Positions 36,504 to 49,027 of a stretch of DNA of 64,000 nt are shown here, piece after piece (within the stretch, counting starts at the first letter, position 1; each line of letters starts with the position of its first letter). Source of the DNA: Thinopyrum elongatum. Taxonomy: Eukaryota > Streptophyta > Magnoliopsida > Poales > Poaceae. Below the pieces are notes generated by a model, which saw only the letters and a program-made list of their open reading frames with translations, did no database searches and was not told the DNA's origin. The stretch lies in NCBI GenBank assembly GCA_011799875.1, contig CM022303.1, forward strand, positions 283,543,009-283,607,008, written 5' to 3'. The position numbers and the translations under genes were made by a program.

Positions 36504-39500
36504 ATGGGTTCATCCAAGGCTCCACCCTCCTCCAAAACATCGGTTCCCCCGGTAAAAAGAAGAACGTCGCCACGAAATAAGGAGGGCACAGCACTAGCAA
36601 CCGGAACTGGTACTCCTCTTCCCTTATTCGTGCAAATCTTACGTGTCTGCTTGCACGGTATTCATCCCACAGAAGACACTAGTTGACTGCTTCTTCCTAC
36701 ACCTTCTTCCTGATACTAGATGTTCCTAGTAACTCACGATGCACAAGGTTTCTCCTCATATACTATTTCACCTTAGCTAGAGGTCCGTTGCCCCCTGGAT
36801 TTCAATTCCTGGTCAGTTGATTCCCAATTAAAGGAAGCATTCCCCAGCGTAACATGCGCTAGTCCGCCTGTTACGCCGGGGAAGCAGCGCCTCGTTGTTT
36901 ATCTTAGGGGTGTGTGGGGCCTAGGAGCTGGTGGCGCCCGATCTGGAGGTTGGCCGGGCTTAAAGGGATGGCCGGGGGGCGTTGCCAAGCACAGCGGTGG
37001 TGTGAGGTCGAGGGGAGGGCGGGGCGGCGGAGGCAGGGGTCTGGGCTGGTTGTCGCTGGCGGTTCGAGAAAGATCGTCAACAGTGACTGGCGGGAGGTAG
37101 ACGAAGGCCATCTGCCCGTTCCTTGTAGATCAGATGGTTCATAAAAAAATCAACGGACCTATTTATTTTCAGTCGACTGTTATTTTGATAGGACCACATG
37201 TTGTGGTGTGCTGGAGGAGTACCTGCATTTCCCAGCCATCCCTGTGCTCATATATTACAAAATCATACAGAGTAGAATCAAATTTTGTTTGCCATGCAAT
37301 GTTGTAGAGCTATCATATGTCTCCAACTGTCATTTATTTTTCAGCCACCTGCTATCTGCTACTTTACAGTGCACTAGTTCTGCACACACTTCACCCATAC
37401 TCTCACAATTGTTTTTTTATGCATGGGTATTTCAGCCTTTGCCAAATGGTTGATAGAAGCACGAAATAAAAGAGAGAAGTCACTCCAGCTTTCTTCGTGC
37501 TTAGGCAAGACACGTTTGGGCACTATAAAGGGTGCAATGTCAGCAGATGGGGACGGTAAATGTAGCTCTGGAGTTGATGATCTCGCTCGCCATGAACCAC
37601 CATCCCAGGTGCTTGCTTTAACTTCGTGGTGTCATATGTGGTTGCATGTTGCATATGGTGTCTAGCTTGTATTCGAAAGGCCGAAGTCGGTCTTTATTAA
37701 GATAAGGAAAGATATTTTTTACATGAACCACTATCCCGGGAGCACCAGAAGCCAAATAGCTAGCCAGGGCACTGGCCGATCCAGTGACAAGCCCGGCACA
37801 GACATGCATCACCTGCAAGCCAAATAAAAAGCCACGATGGTGGCGAAGCAGCCCGCCTCCCACCAGGCTCTCAGGTCCTCGATGATCATGCTCACCACTC
37901 CAGCCAGGTGTCTAGCTTGTATTGCTTCCAATTTGGTTAAATTGCATCTGCTTAGCTTACACATTATACCTTTGAATATGACATGCCTCCCTGTTTTTGG
38001 TACATACTACTACATCTGTCTATTAACCATGTTCTTACATAAAACTAATGTTCTTGTGTATCCCTCAGCAATCACTTATGACGAGAAAGTCAGGCTCGTG
38101 GACTACTGTAAGAAAAGATCCTCTTTTAAAGAATGCAGTGTCAGCCTCCCCACATGATTCTCAAGAAACAACAATGCTAGATGAAGATAGTCAACGTAGC
38201 TCTGTAGTTGATGACCGCATTTCCCCTACACCACCATCACAGGTGCTTGCTCTAACTTGGCAGCATGATATGTGGTTGCATGTTGCATATAGTGTCTAGA
38301 TTGTAATTCTTCCAATCTGGTTAAATTGCATGTGCTATTCTGCTTAGTTTATACATTATACCTGTTAATATGACATGACTTCCTGTTTTTGGTACATAGT
38401 ACATCTGTCTATTAAGCATGTCATTACATAAAACTACTGTTTTTTGTATCCCGCATCAATCAATTATGATGAGACACCTTTAGTATATGCAGAGTGATAT
38501 TGGTTGCATCTTTCATATGATTTATAGCATGCACTGCTTCTAATTTGTTGAAACGCCATTTATGATGGGATGCTTTTTAACTTGGCAAAGTCATATTGGT
38601 TACATCTTTCATGTGGTGTCTAGCTTGCATTGCTTCTAATTTGTTGAAATGGCTTCTGCTTAGTTTACACAAATAGTTGTGAATATGCCATGCCGTCCTG
38701 TTTTTCGTACATATTCCATCCTCGTATCATGTGTTTGCCTTACATCAAAGTAGTGATTGTCAGTATCATGCATGAATGAGTTCTAAAGAGTGAATTTTAT
38801 TGCTTTTTCTTGTCGGTTTTACTTGACAATGCAAAATCAATAAAGCGGAAGGAAATTAGCAAGGCAGTGGATAAAGGTGCTCATTCCAAACAACTGAAAT
38901 GGAGGGCTCTACAGATTCTACTCCACCATCCCCCCAAGAAGATTTGCAAGACAACACATGCATAGACACTCAACGTAGCTGTGTTGATGATGAGCATGTC
39001 TCCCCTAGTCCACCATCACAGGTGCTCCCTCTAACTTGGCACTGTTATATGTGGTTGCATGTTATGTATGATGTCTAGATTGTATTGCTTCTAATTTTGT
39101 TGAATTCCATCTGCTTACTTTACACATTATACTTGTGAATAAGACACGTGTTCCTGTTTCTAGAACATACAATATCTATCTATCACATCATGTTCTTACA
39201 TCAAAGTACTACTATTGTGTAACCTGCAACAATCACATATTATAAGACACGTTTAACTTAGGAGTGTGATATAGGTGACATCTCGCATTCTTTTCTAGCT
39301 TGTACTACTTCTAATTTGTTGAAATGGCACTTATGACGAGACAATTTTAACTTGGTAGAGTGACATTCGTTGCATCTTTCATATGGTGTCTAGCTTTCAT
39401 TACTTCTAATTTGTTGAAATGCCTTCTGCTTAGTTTACACATCATAGCTGTGAATATGCAATGCTGTCCTTTTTTCTTACACATTCAATCGTCCTATCAT

Positions 39501-42500
39501 GCGGTCGCCTTACATTAAAGTAGTGCTCGTCAGCATCCTGCATCAGTGAGTTCTGAAAATCAATTTTTTATTCATTTTTCTTGTGGGTTTGACTTGACAA
39601 GGCAATAAAACTAAGAAAGAGGAAGGAAAAAAATTAAGGAGGGGACTGATGGCGGTCTTCCGGTGAAACCGGCATCCCAGGTGCTTTCTCTAGCTTGGCA
39701 GTGTGATATTGTCTTGCATGTTGCATATGGTGTCTAGCTTGTATTGCTTGTAATTTGATTAAATTACTTCTGCTTAGTTTACACAAATAGTTGTGAATAT
39801 GCCATGCCGTCCTGTTTTTCGTACATATTCCATCCTCATATCATGTGTTTGCCTTACATGAAGGTAGTGATTGTCTGTATCATGCATGAATGAGTTCTGA
39901 AGAGTGAATTTTATTGCTTTTTCTTGTCGGTTTTACTTGACAATGCGAAATCAATAAAGTAGAAGGAAATTAGCAAGGCAGTGGATAAATGTGCTCCTTC
40001 CAAACAACTGAAACGGAGGGCCTCTACAGATTCTACTCCGCCATCCCCCCAACAAGATTTGCAAGATAACACATGCATAGACACTCAACGTGGCTGTGTT
40101 GATGATGAGCACGTCTCCCCTAGTACACCATCAAAGGTGCTCCCTCTAACTTGGCACTGTTATATGTGGTCGAATGTTATGTACGATCTCTAGCTTGTAT
40201 TTCTTCTAATTTTGTTGAATTCCATCTGCTTACTTGACACATTATACTTGTGAATAAGACACATGTTCCTATTTCTAGAACATACAATATCTATCTATCA
40301 CACCATGTTCTTACATCAAAGTACTACTGTTGTGTAACCTGCAACAATCACTTATCATAAGACACGTTTTACTTGGGAGTGTGATATAGGTTACATCTCG
40401 CATTCTTTTCTAACATGTACTACTTCTAATTTGTTGAAATGGCACTTATGACGAGACAATTTTAACTTGGTAGAGTGATATTCATTGCATCTTTCATATG
40501 GTGTTTAGCTTTCATTGCTTCTAATTTGTTGGAATGCCTTCTGCTTAGTTTACACATCATAGCTGTGAATATGCAATGCTGTCTTTTTTTCTTACACATT
40601 CAATCGTCCAATCATGCGGTCGCCTTACATTAAAGTAGTGCTCGTCAGCATCCTGCATCAGTGAGTTTTGAAAAGCAAATTTTTATTCATTTTTCTTGTG
40701 GGTTTGACTTGACAAGGCAATAAAATTAAGAAAGAGGAAGGAAAAAATTAAGGCAGGGACTGATGGCGGTCTTCCGGCGAAACCGGCATCCCAGGTGCTT
40801 TCTCTAGCTTGGCAGTGTGATATTGACTTGCATGTTGCATACGGTGTCTAGATTGTATTGCTTGTAATTTGATTAAATTACTTCTGCTTAGTCTACACAA
40901 ATAGTTGTGAATATGCCATGCCGTCCTGTTTTTTGTACATATTCCATCCTCATATCATGTGTTTGCCTTACATTAAGGTAGTGATTGTCAGTATCATGAA
41001 TGAATGAGTTTTGAAGAGTGAATTTTATTGCTTTTTCTTGTTGGTTTTACTTGACAATGCAAAATCAATAAAGCGGATGGAAATTAGCAAGGCAGTGGAT
41101 AAAGGTGCTCCTCCCAAACAACTGAAATGGAGGGCCTCTAGACATTATACTCCGCCATCCCCCCAACAAGATTTGGAAGACAACACATGCATAGACACTC
41201 AACGTAGCTGTGTTGATGATGAGCACGTCTCCCCTTGTCCACCATCACAGGTGCTCCCTCTAACATGGCACTGTTATATGTGGTTGCATGTTATGTATGA
41301 TGTCTAGCTTGTATTGCTTCTAATTTTGTTGAATTCCATCTGCTTACTTTACACATTATACTTATGAATAAGACACGTGTTCCTGTTTCTAGAACATACA
41401 ATATCTGTCTATCACACCATGTTCTTACATCAAAGTACTATTGTTGTGTAACCTGCCACAATCACTTATCATAAGACACATTTAACTTGGGAGTCTGATA
41501 TAGTTTACATCTCACATTATTTTCTAGCTTGTACTACTAATTTGTTGTAATGGCACTAATGACGAGACAGTTTTAACTTGGTAGAGTGATATTCGTTGCG
41601 TCTTACATATGGTGTCTAGCTTTCATTGCTTCTAATTTGTAGAAATGCCTTCTGCTTAGTTTACACATCATAGCTATGAATATGCAATGCTGTGAATATG
41701 CAATGGCACTAATGACGAGAGACCTTTAACTTGGTAGTGTGATGTTGTTTGCATCTTGCATATGATTTATTTATTGTACTGCTTCACATTTTTTTAAATG
41801 CCAGTTATGATGAGACACTGTTAACTTGGCAGAGCGATATTTGTAGCATCTTTCATATGGTCTCTACCTTCCATTGCATTGCTTCTAATTTATTGAAATG
41901 CCTTCTGCTTAGTTTACACATCATAGTTCTGATTATCTCATGCCGTCCTGTTTTTCGTACATATTACATCCTCCTATCATGCGGTTGTCTAACATCAAAG
42001 TTCAGTTCGTTTGTATCATGCCTCAATTTGTTCTGAAGAACTAAATTTTTATTCCTTTTTCTTGTCGGCTTGACTTGACATGGCATAGAGAAAGAGGAAG
42101 GAACACAGAATGGCAGGGGATAGTGTTAGTACTCAAGACGCACGGAAACGGAAGCGGAAGCGGAAGAATTATGCAGATTCTGCTGGTACTGATGGTGCAA
42201 TAGAAGGTCAAAGTCCACCAGAAAATTGTACAAACACGGTATCCCGTGGTACTCCAGCTATAAAACAATCCAAACAGAAACTAATAGCTACCACCAAACA
42301 AGCAGCGACAACCCTAGTTGTTGCAACACCTTCCAAAGTACCAACAGCTGCACGAGTTACTCATTTGTCAACTCAGCTAGCGGCAAGTTCCCAAGCTCCC
42401 TTGCCACCTGACACTACTTCTGAAGCACTCTTGACACAAGACGAGTTGGCAAGATCAGATGAACCTTGTGAGCTTCAACATCAAGAAGGTAGTTGCTGGA

Positions 42501-44262
42501 GTCAAGTTACAGTTGCATGCTTCTTTATATGTAGTCTCACAGTTTGATGTACAGTAACACTTCCTATGTTCGTTATTGGACTAGCACCTAGGCGCAAGAG
42601 GAAACAGACATCAGGGATAATTCTCAATAGGTTAACTAAATCTAGAGGAGGAAGAATGGAGATCCATTTTGAGGCAGGTTTAAAAAGGGCACGTGATGCT
42701 ACAGAATCAGCCAAGTTAGTATCAGAGGTAGCGGTTGCCGTTAGGTGTCATGCACGTATCCTCCCAACATGGATTCAGTATAGGAATGACAAAGACGAAA
42801 CCCAGTTCAACACCTTCCTCGACCATTTATCTGTAAGTATGGTTATGTATGGAAATTAGTAATATCGTCTTGCTCTGTCCCATACTTTCTAGGTTGCTGG
42901 TAATGAGACTCCCATAATTTTCAACAGATGAGGTTCAAGTTGGATAGCCAAGATGATGCAACCAGACAAGCATGCACCCATGTTTTCAAGTCTGCTCTGC
43001 GATAGTATTGGTATAACTTGAGGAAAACTCACTTTGAAGGCAAGGCTAACAGTGAACTTGCCCAAACATCTCCAGTGGAAAATATATCGGATGAAGACTG
43101 GAGAGGCCTCATTAAACACTGGTCTGATCCAAAGTATCAAGTACGTTATATATATGTGATCAGATCACATGTTGAACTCCTATTTACTCATGCGCCTCAC
43201 AAATCTATCTTCTTGTAGGTGAACTGTTCAAAGAACAAGGCCAACCGTACGAAAGTGAAATTCCAATAGACGACAGGATCTTGTAGCTATATTGCACACT
43301 TCGAGGCTCTTGTAATTAGCTGTTGTTTCACTCTTTTCACTATGCCATATTATCATATCTATATTGACTTGTTCCAAATGCAGAGGAAAGCCCGCAAGGA
43401 CCAAAAAGTACCTGAAACAAATGCTGTGGATATCTTCAAGGACTGTCACACCAGCAAGACGAAGGGCATGACTACACCAGTCAAAGCCACTGTTGTAAGT
43501 CCTTAATCCTCATGCCTTTTAACTACTACTTACTCTGACTTGTGCATTGAACTGCACGGTTTGCGGCCAATGTCTATTACTCTTTTCAATTTTATACACA
43601 ATTGTCTTAGCGTATCATTGCACCTTACAAGGTTTAAAAGAGAGGAGTGATGTTCCTTTGATCTTGATCTGTAATCTAGTTCCGTGCTGGACTTGTCTAC
43701 ACAACGTTACAATTGTCTGTTTGTCTGTTCTCAGTTGTTTTGTGATATGAATGATGTCATACTATACTTACCGTATTATAAACTTTGTCTCTTTATCCTT
43801 AGCTGTCAATACAATGTGAAGAAATAGACAATACATTAGCCATGGTAGATGGTCATATGTTTGGAACCTGGTTTTATTATGTACTTTGCAGTAAAATACA
43901 ACTAATATTTTACATGGGTTCACCAGAATAAGTTCTGTATATAGACCAAAGCTATTTTGTTTGGTTTTGTTGCCTCCTTAATATCTTCTGTTCTGGTACT
44001 GCTAATGTAAAAACTCAACATTTCAGCAAGCTATGGAACAAATGGTGGAACCGCCACTTTCTGAAGGTGACGAGGCAACTATAACCGCAATGTCACCTCT
44101 TGCTGTAGTGGGTCAGTACATGTCCACTAACAGTGCCAAAAGCACGTTCCTGCGTAATACTGGGTTGGTGTTAAGGCAATCTCGTCCAAACTGCCTCATG
44201 ATCAAGATATGCAAGCTCAAAACAATGTTATATCTGCGCTCCAGACACAAGTCCATTCCCTA
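36504..44262 (+). pseudogene. CACTA_B ORF1, TNPA/Ptta-type (Transposase_24) protein gene, decayed
   Basis: Second protein of an En/Spm element; in the family it binds subterminal repeats and assists the transposase. Exons with matching phases: 36504-36609, 37436-37608, 38069-38242, 38846-39021, 39960-40136, 41074-41250, 42095-42488, 42585-42832, 42928-43140, 43219-43311, 43384-43494 and 44027 onward. The N-terminus is basic (KRRTSPRNK), and a second basic cluster KRKRKRK lies in 42095-42488. The conserved core is spread over 42585-43494: PTWIQYRNDKDETQFNTFLDHL, W-GLIKHWSDPKYQ, NCSKNKANRTKVKF, TTGSCSYIAHFEAL, DIFKDCHTSKTKGMT. Breaks: TAG at 43003 and at 43267, both where Gln is plausible (the second before TTGS); a 1-base deletion in exon 38846-39021; TAG at 39960; and a frameshift after 44150, beyond which a Gln/Leu-rich tail continues in another frame. 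It is transcribed away from TNP2. Confidence 0.88.
38687..41740 (+). repeat. Tandem 1,114-bp repeats carrying an ORF1 exon
   Basis: Landmarks recur at exactly 1,114 bp: GCCATGCCGTCCTG at 38687, 39801 and 40915, and AAGGCAGTGGATAAA at 38861, 39975 and 41089. Each unit holds one exon of 176-177 bp (product includes KQLKWRA, PPSPQ-DL-DNTCIDTQR and VDDEHVSP) and a decayed short exon-like segment. The third unit is partial and fades into diverged copies after about 41.4-41.7 kb. A related, more diverged exon (38069-38242) and intron repeats lie upstream, so the locus has expanded more than once. The constant spacing shows no net length change since duplication. Confidence 0.93.
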
Positions 44263-44739
44263 ACAGAGACCCCTTGTGAAACAAGGACAGCCATTATTCG
44301 ATGTCGTCAAAATATGCATGGTTTTGAAACCAGACTATCAGACATTTGCTACGTTGTTTAGGAGCCTAGGAGAAATGAAGGCGAAGGTTATGGTGCTCCA
44401 TCGGACAGTACATCATGAAAACACAACAGTCAGGTCAAATGAACTGAGCTTCTGAACTTCTGGTGGTGCATTCTATCTCCCGGACTGTTAACTTTTATGC
44501 CAACCTTCCTTTTGTTTTATGGTTGTAATTTTTTTTGTTGCGATACAAAATTTGTTCTTAACGTGCAGCCACCGGCTCAAGAAAACAGTAAGCCATTTTT
44601 GTATAGTTTAGGGTGTTCCCTATATTTGCACTGGTGGCGAACTTTGATGCCCAGTGGATGTAATCTGTGCAATCGCCTTAATAGCCTAGCGTTAGTTTCT
44701 AGCTTATTTATTTCCCTAGTCTTCTTTTCCGTGGTTTGC

Positions 44740-45961
44740 TAGTGGCCGCAACAACCATGGGCCATATACGGACCATGGTAACCTTGAGCCTGCTACGGGC
44801 CGTAGGATCCATGGGCCTCCAACAGGCCGTCAAATAAATGGGCCTCTAACGGGCCGTAGATTCAGTGGGCCTCGGGTCGTCAGATAAATGGGCCCACATG
44901 GGCCGTAAACGGGTATAATTGGTATCGGGCCAGCACGGTAACGGGCCGTTAACAGGCCGGAAGATAACAAAGGCTTAATTCTGTCACGGGCATAACGGGT
45001 CGTTAATGGGCCAGAATATAGGAAGGGCTGGAAACGGCGCAACGGGTTAACAGGCCACAAACGGGCCGATTCTAACCACGGGCTGAATTTGGCCCATTAG
45101 GGGAACAAGCCAGTAATGGCCCGGAAGTAATCAAGGGCCGGAAAGGAGCCCAAGAATGTATGGGCCGTCAGTAGGCCGAAAGCTAACACGGGCTGTAAAT
45201 GGGCCATGTGATTTATGGGCCGTTACTGGGCATAAAGAAATGTACTGTTTATTATGCCCAGAGTCATCGCGGCCCATTAAAGGGCCCAAAGATACGAAAG
45301 GCCTCGTATGGGCCGAAAGACGTCGTGGGCCATACATGGGCCGAAAATGAAACGGTCTGGTATTATACTGGATGGCCCACATGACGCTGTTGGGCCGATT
45401 TTGGGAACGCCATAACGGGCCGTGAGTTACCGGGCCATAAAATGGGCTATATGTGAACAGACCATTAATAGGCTTTTCATGGGCCGGCCCGCTAGCTTTT
45501 GACCAAGTCAAACGGGCCGGCCTTTGTAAGCTAAATGGGCCAGTGTTGGGCCGTCGCACGTGTCGACATATCATAGGTGCCTATCTGAACCAATGACGAG
45601 TTGACACGTGTTTCCTCCGGCCAATGAGAATTTTACACGTGGAAAATCGCCATTGGTCGTTGCTGTTAACGGGTTATCGGATCCAAAACCGGAACCGATA
45701 GCTTAACAACGACCCGTTACGGTCGATGCCATGTGTCGGTTACCCTTGACGAAAGCACTTCCATGACGCGTCATTTATTATCATGGAAGTGAACACTTCC
45801 GTGATGATAATTTTAGTATTGTCATGGAACACTTCTACGACAGCACAGGTATGACTATCTTGATTCTGTCATAAAATCGTCATGGATGTACATGCATGAC
45901 AGAAAACGTGACCTACTGTGACAAACACGTATCATCACGGAAGTGTATTTTTTTTGTAGTG
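44740..45961 (-). repeat. CACTA_B right subterminal array and terminal repeat
   Basis: 44750-45560 is a dense array of short degenerate units built on GGGCCGTA and ATGGGCC, in both orientations, at intervals of about 15-35 bp. 45560-45760 contains CACGTG and ACACGTG motifs. 45760-45961 ends in the terminal repeat and contains several ATCATGGAAGTG / ATGACAG motifs that also occur near the left end. The array differs in sequence from the left subterminal array (GGATGAACAG), although the outermost ~25 bp match. Confidence 0.88.
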
Positions 45962-45964
45962 AGG

Positions 45965-47418
45965 CAGTCCAGCTGGCGCTGGCTTGGGCAGCTGGAGCAG
46001 GAAGACCAGAGATTCAAGAAGCATGACGGTCGTTGGATGGACATCCAATAGTCATTGCTCTCTTGTGTTGACTAAGTTGGCACAGCTAGCCTTGCGTACA
46101 CGTCAAACTTTTTTTTAGGAAAGCGTACGTGTTAACCTATAGAGGCGCACAAGTCAGCCTCAAATCTGTGGAAAACAGCATACAGCCCATCTGCCATTAT
46201 TTCTAATAATTTACAGCCCATTTGCTAATTCTTAAGGATTTTTTGGAGCCCATATTCTTTTTGTTAGCATTACAGCCCATATTGTGGCCACGGTTAAAAC
46301 ATTCTACGAAATTTTGCATATTTCGGTGCGGTCCGAACTGTTTTTAATCCCAAAATTTCGAGTCACATTCAAACTATTTTGAAAAATAAATTTATATCAA
46401 TATAAAATCCAAATAATTGTCCATGCATAAAAATCAATGGAATTTAAAATCTTGAAATGAAAAAAAAAAGAAATTTGAAACTAATTGTCGGTTTGCTGTG
46501 TTTTAAAAATGTACAGCCTATTTCTCATTACTGATAGCCCATTTTCTAGGCAAGCCGAATGAAACTCTCCTCGTCTTGAAAGATTTGCAGCCCAGCAGGG
46601 CTGACAAAATCAAGTAGGCCTCGGTTGGGTATTCTGCAAAAGAACAAAGAAACTGGGCTAGCCATTTTCAGAAAAAAAAACTATTGGGTTGGTCTTGTGG
46701 TAATCATAAAATAAAAGGCTGGCTAGACAGGCCAGAGTGCCCTGCACAGCCCAGTTGACACCCTGCTCTGTCTCATGAACAAAAAGAACTGGGCGAGCTG
46801 CTGGGTCCCTGGTGTCAGCCGCTCGTTGTGCAATTCTCTCGTTTATTGACTACGTTGACAATGGCATGGAACCCATATGTCAGTAATCCATTAGGAGGAA
46901 CAATTTTTTTGGCTTGAAATAAGGAGGCACTTGCTTGCGTACTGCCATGACCCTGGTGGGTCCCTGCTGTCATCCTCTCCATGTACAATCATCTCCTGAT
47001 TGTGTACGCGTCAACCTAGTAGGCCCACAAGTCAGCCTCTAAACCCGTGTCGGACAAATACAATCCATTTAAAAAATAACAGCCCATTCCATATGTTCAA
47101 ACAGAAAGTTCAACATTCAGAGCAAAGTAACAGGTCTGATCCAGATATAGAGTACTGAACTTCCACATTGACAACCATCATAGCCAAGTTAACTGTGTAC
47201 TCCCACTAATACTCTAGTGTACAAGTACTAACTTACTCTTAGCTAACTAGACAATGCTGGCCGCCATCTGCGGTACACGCTAAACACCGGCACCGACGTC
47301 CTCCTCCTCGCCTCGGACTTGCTAGAGGTGTGATAGGGCGCGTTGCTCGCGCATGTTGGCCCTTTCCATGCCGGTGTGGTCCACCGAAGCTTCGGCTTCT
47401 AAGCGGGAAACCCACTTG
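45965..47418. repeat. CACTA_A segment between CACTA_B and RLG-2
   Basis: Continues CACTA_A directly after the second AGG. It is colinear with CACTA_B 16371-17240: the GC-rich module, TACAGCCCAT repeats at 46180-46280, the CTCGTCTTGAAAGATTT segment near 46570, and the GCTGGGTCCC-GGTGTCAGCCGCT segment near 46800. After about 47000 it diverges from CACTA_B. From 47245 to 47418 it holds the 3' end of a minus-strand gene relic. Confidence 0.8.
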
Positions 47419-47423
47419 ACGAG

Positions 47424-49027
47424 TAATGTCGCTTGAACTACGTCGGTATTTCCCCAAAGAGGAAGGGATGATGCAACACAGCTACGGTAGGTATTTCCCT
47501 CAGTTATGAAACCAAGGTATCAATCTAGTAGGAGAACCAAGCAACACTATGTAAACGGTAACTGCACACAAAGAACAAATACTTGCAACCCCACGCTTAT
47601 AAGGGGTTGTCAATCCCTTTTCGGGTAACGGCGTCCGGGATTGTCAAGTTGACGTGATAAAAATAGTGTAGATTGGATAAATAGATCTCGATAAAACGCG
47701 AAATAAAAGATGCAAATAAAAACTGCAGCAAGGTATTTTTGGGTTTTTGGAATAATAGATCTAAAAATAAAAGCGGCAAATAAGAGATCGGAAAGCAAAT
47801 ATGATAAAGAATAGACTCGGGGGCCGTAGATTTCACTACTGGCTTCTCTCAAGAAATAGCACACGGTGGGTAAACCAATTACTGTTGGGCAATTGATAGA
47901 AAATCGAATAATTATGACGATATCCAAGGCAATGATCAATATATAGGCATCACGTCCAAGATTAGTAGACCGACTCCTGCCTGCATCTACTACTATTACT
48001 CCACACATCGACTGCTATCCAGCATGCATCTAGTGTATTAAGTTCATGGAGAAACGAAGTAATGCAATAAGAACGATGACATGATGTAGACGAGATCTAT
48101 TCATGTCGGAATAGCCCCCATCTTGTTATCCTTAATAGCAACGATACATGCGTATCTTGCTGCCCCTTCTGTCACTGGGAAAGAACACCGCATGATCGAA
48201 TCCATCACAAAGCACCTCTTCCCATGGCAAGAAAAATCGATCTAGTTGGCCTAACTAAACCAAAGATTCAAAGAAGAAATACGAGGCTATAAATAATCAT
48301 GCATATAAAAGGTCAAAAGAAGACTCAAATAATATTCATGGATATAGATCTGATCATAAACTCAAAGTTCATCGGATCCCAACAAACACACCGCAAAAAA
48401 GAGTTACATCAAATAGATCTCCAAGAGACCATTGTATTGAGAATCAAAAGAGAGAGAGAGAGGAAGCCATCTAGCTACTAACTATGGACCCGTGGGTCTA
48501 TGATGAACTACTCATGCATCATCGGAGAGGCGCCAATGAGGATGATGAACCCCTCTGTGATGGTGTCTAGATTGGCACTCGTGGTTCTGGAACTTGCGGT
48601 GGCTGGAATTGTGTACCGTCGACTCCCCTAGGGTTTATGGAATATATGGGGATTTATAGGGCAAAGAGGCAGTGCAAGAGGCCACCGAGGTGTGCACAAC
48701 CCACCTGGACGCGCCTGGGCACCTAGGCGCGCCGTGGTGGTTTGTGCTCCCCTCGGACCCCCCCCTCTGGTACTTCTTTGGCCCATCAGGTGTCTTCTGG
48801 CCCAGAAAAATTCTCCAAAAAGTTTCGCTGCGTTTGGACTCCGTTTGGTACTAATTTTCTGTGAAGTAAAAAACAAGCAAAAACAACAACTCGCACTGGG
48901 CACTATGTCAATAGGTTAGTCCCAAAAAATGATATAAAGTTGCTATAAAATGATTGTAAAACATCCAAGAATGATAATATAACAGCATGGAACAAACAAT
49001 AATTATAGATACGTTGGAGACGTATCA
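47424..49027 (-). repeat. RLG-2 3' LTR (left in window)
   Basis: 1,604 bp, ends GACGTATCA at 49027. In the first ~125 bp it differs from its partner at about six positions, all transitions by eye. The polypurine tract is seen beyond the end as AAGCTTGGGGATGC on the minus strand. Confidence 0.93.

Larger units (their letters stand above)
13524..45961. mobile_element. CACTA_B: complete 32.4-kb CACTA (En/Spm) transposon
   Basis: Both ends are present. The left end starts CACTACAAAAAAAAAG at 13524, and the right end finishes with TTTTTTTTGTAGTG at 45961, which reversed reads CACTACAAAAAAAATACAC. AGG precedes (13521-13523) and follows (45962-45964) the element, the 3-bp duplication typical of CACTA. 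The flanks join to a sequence that exists uninterrupted at 16341-16400 (gagcagg joined to cagtcc). Inside are long subterminal arrays, a GRF zinc-finger gene, a TNP2-type transposase on the minus strand and a TNPA/Ptta-type ORF1 on the plus strand. At 32,438 bp it is large for a CACTA. Much of the excess (about 23-36 kb) holds MITEs, simple repeats and repeated modules rather than a second clean insertion. Confidence 0.9.

Noticed and set aside
36134..36580. Plus-strand frame of 148 codons, Pro-rich
   Set aside because: It overlaps ORF1 exon 1 in another frame. The exon starting at 36504 is favoured because its phase matches the next exon.
44740..45560. Short regularly spaced repeats resembling a CRISPR array
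   Set aside because: The units are degenerate, vary in spacing and occur in both orientations. They lie next to a CACTA terminal repeat and fit a transposon subterminal array in a plant genome.
2862..45961. Pairing the left end at 2862 with the right end at 45961 as one 43-kb CACTA
   Set aside because: The bases before 2862 are ATA while AGG follows 45961. The end at 13524 has AGG on its left and restores a known empty site, so 13524 is the true partner.
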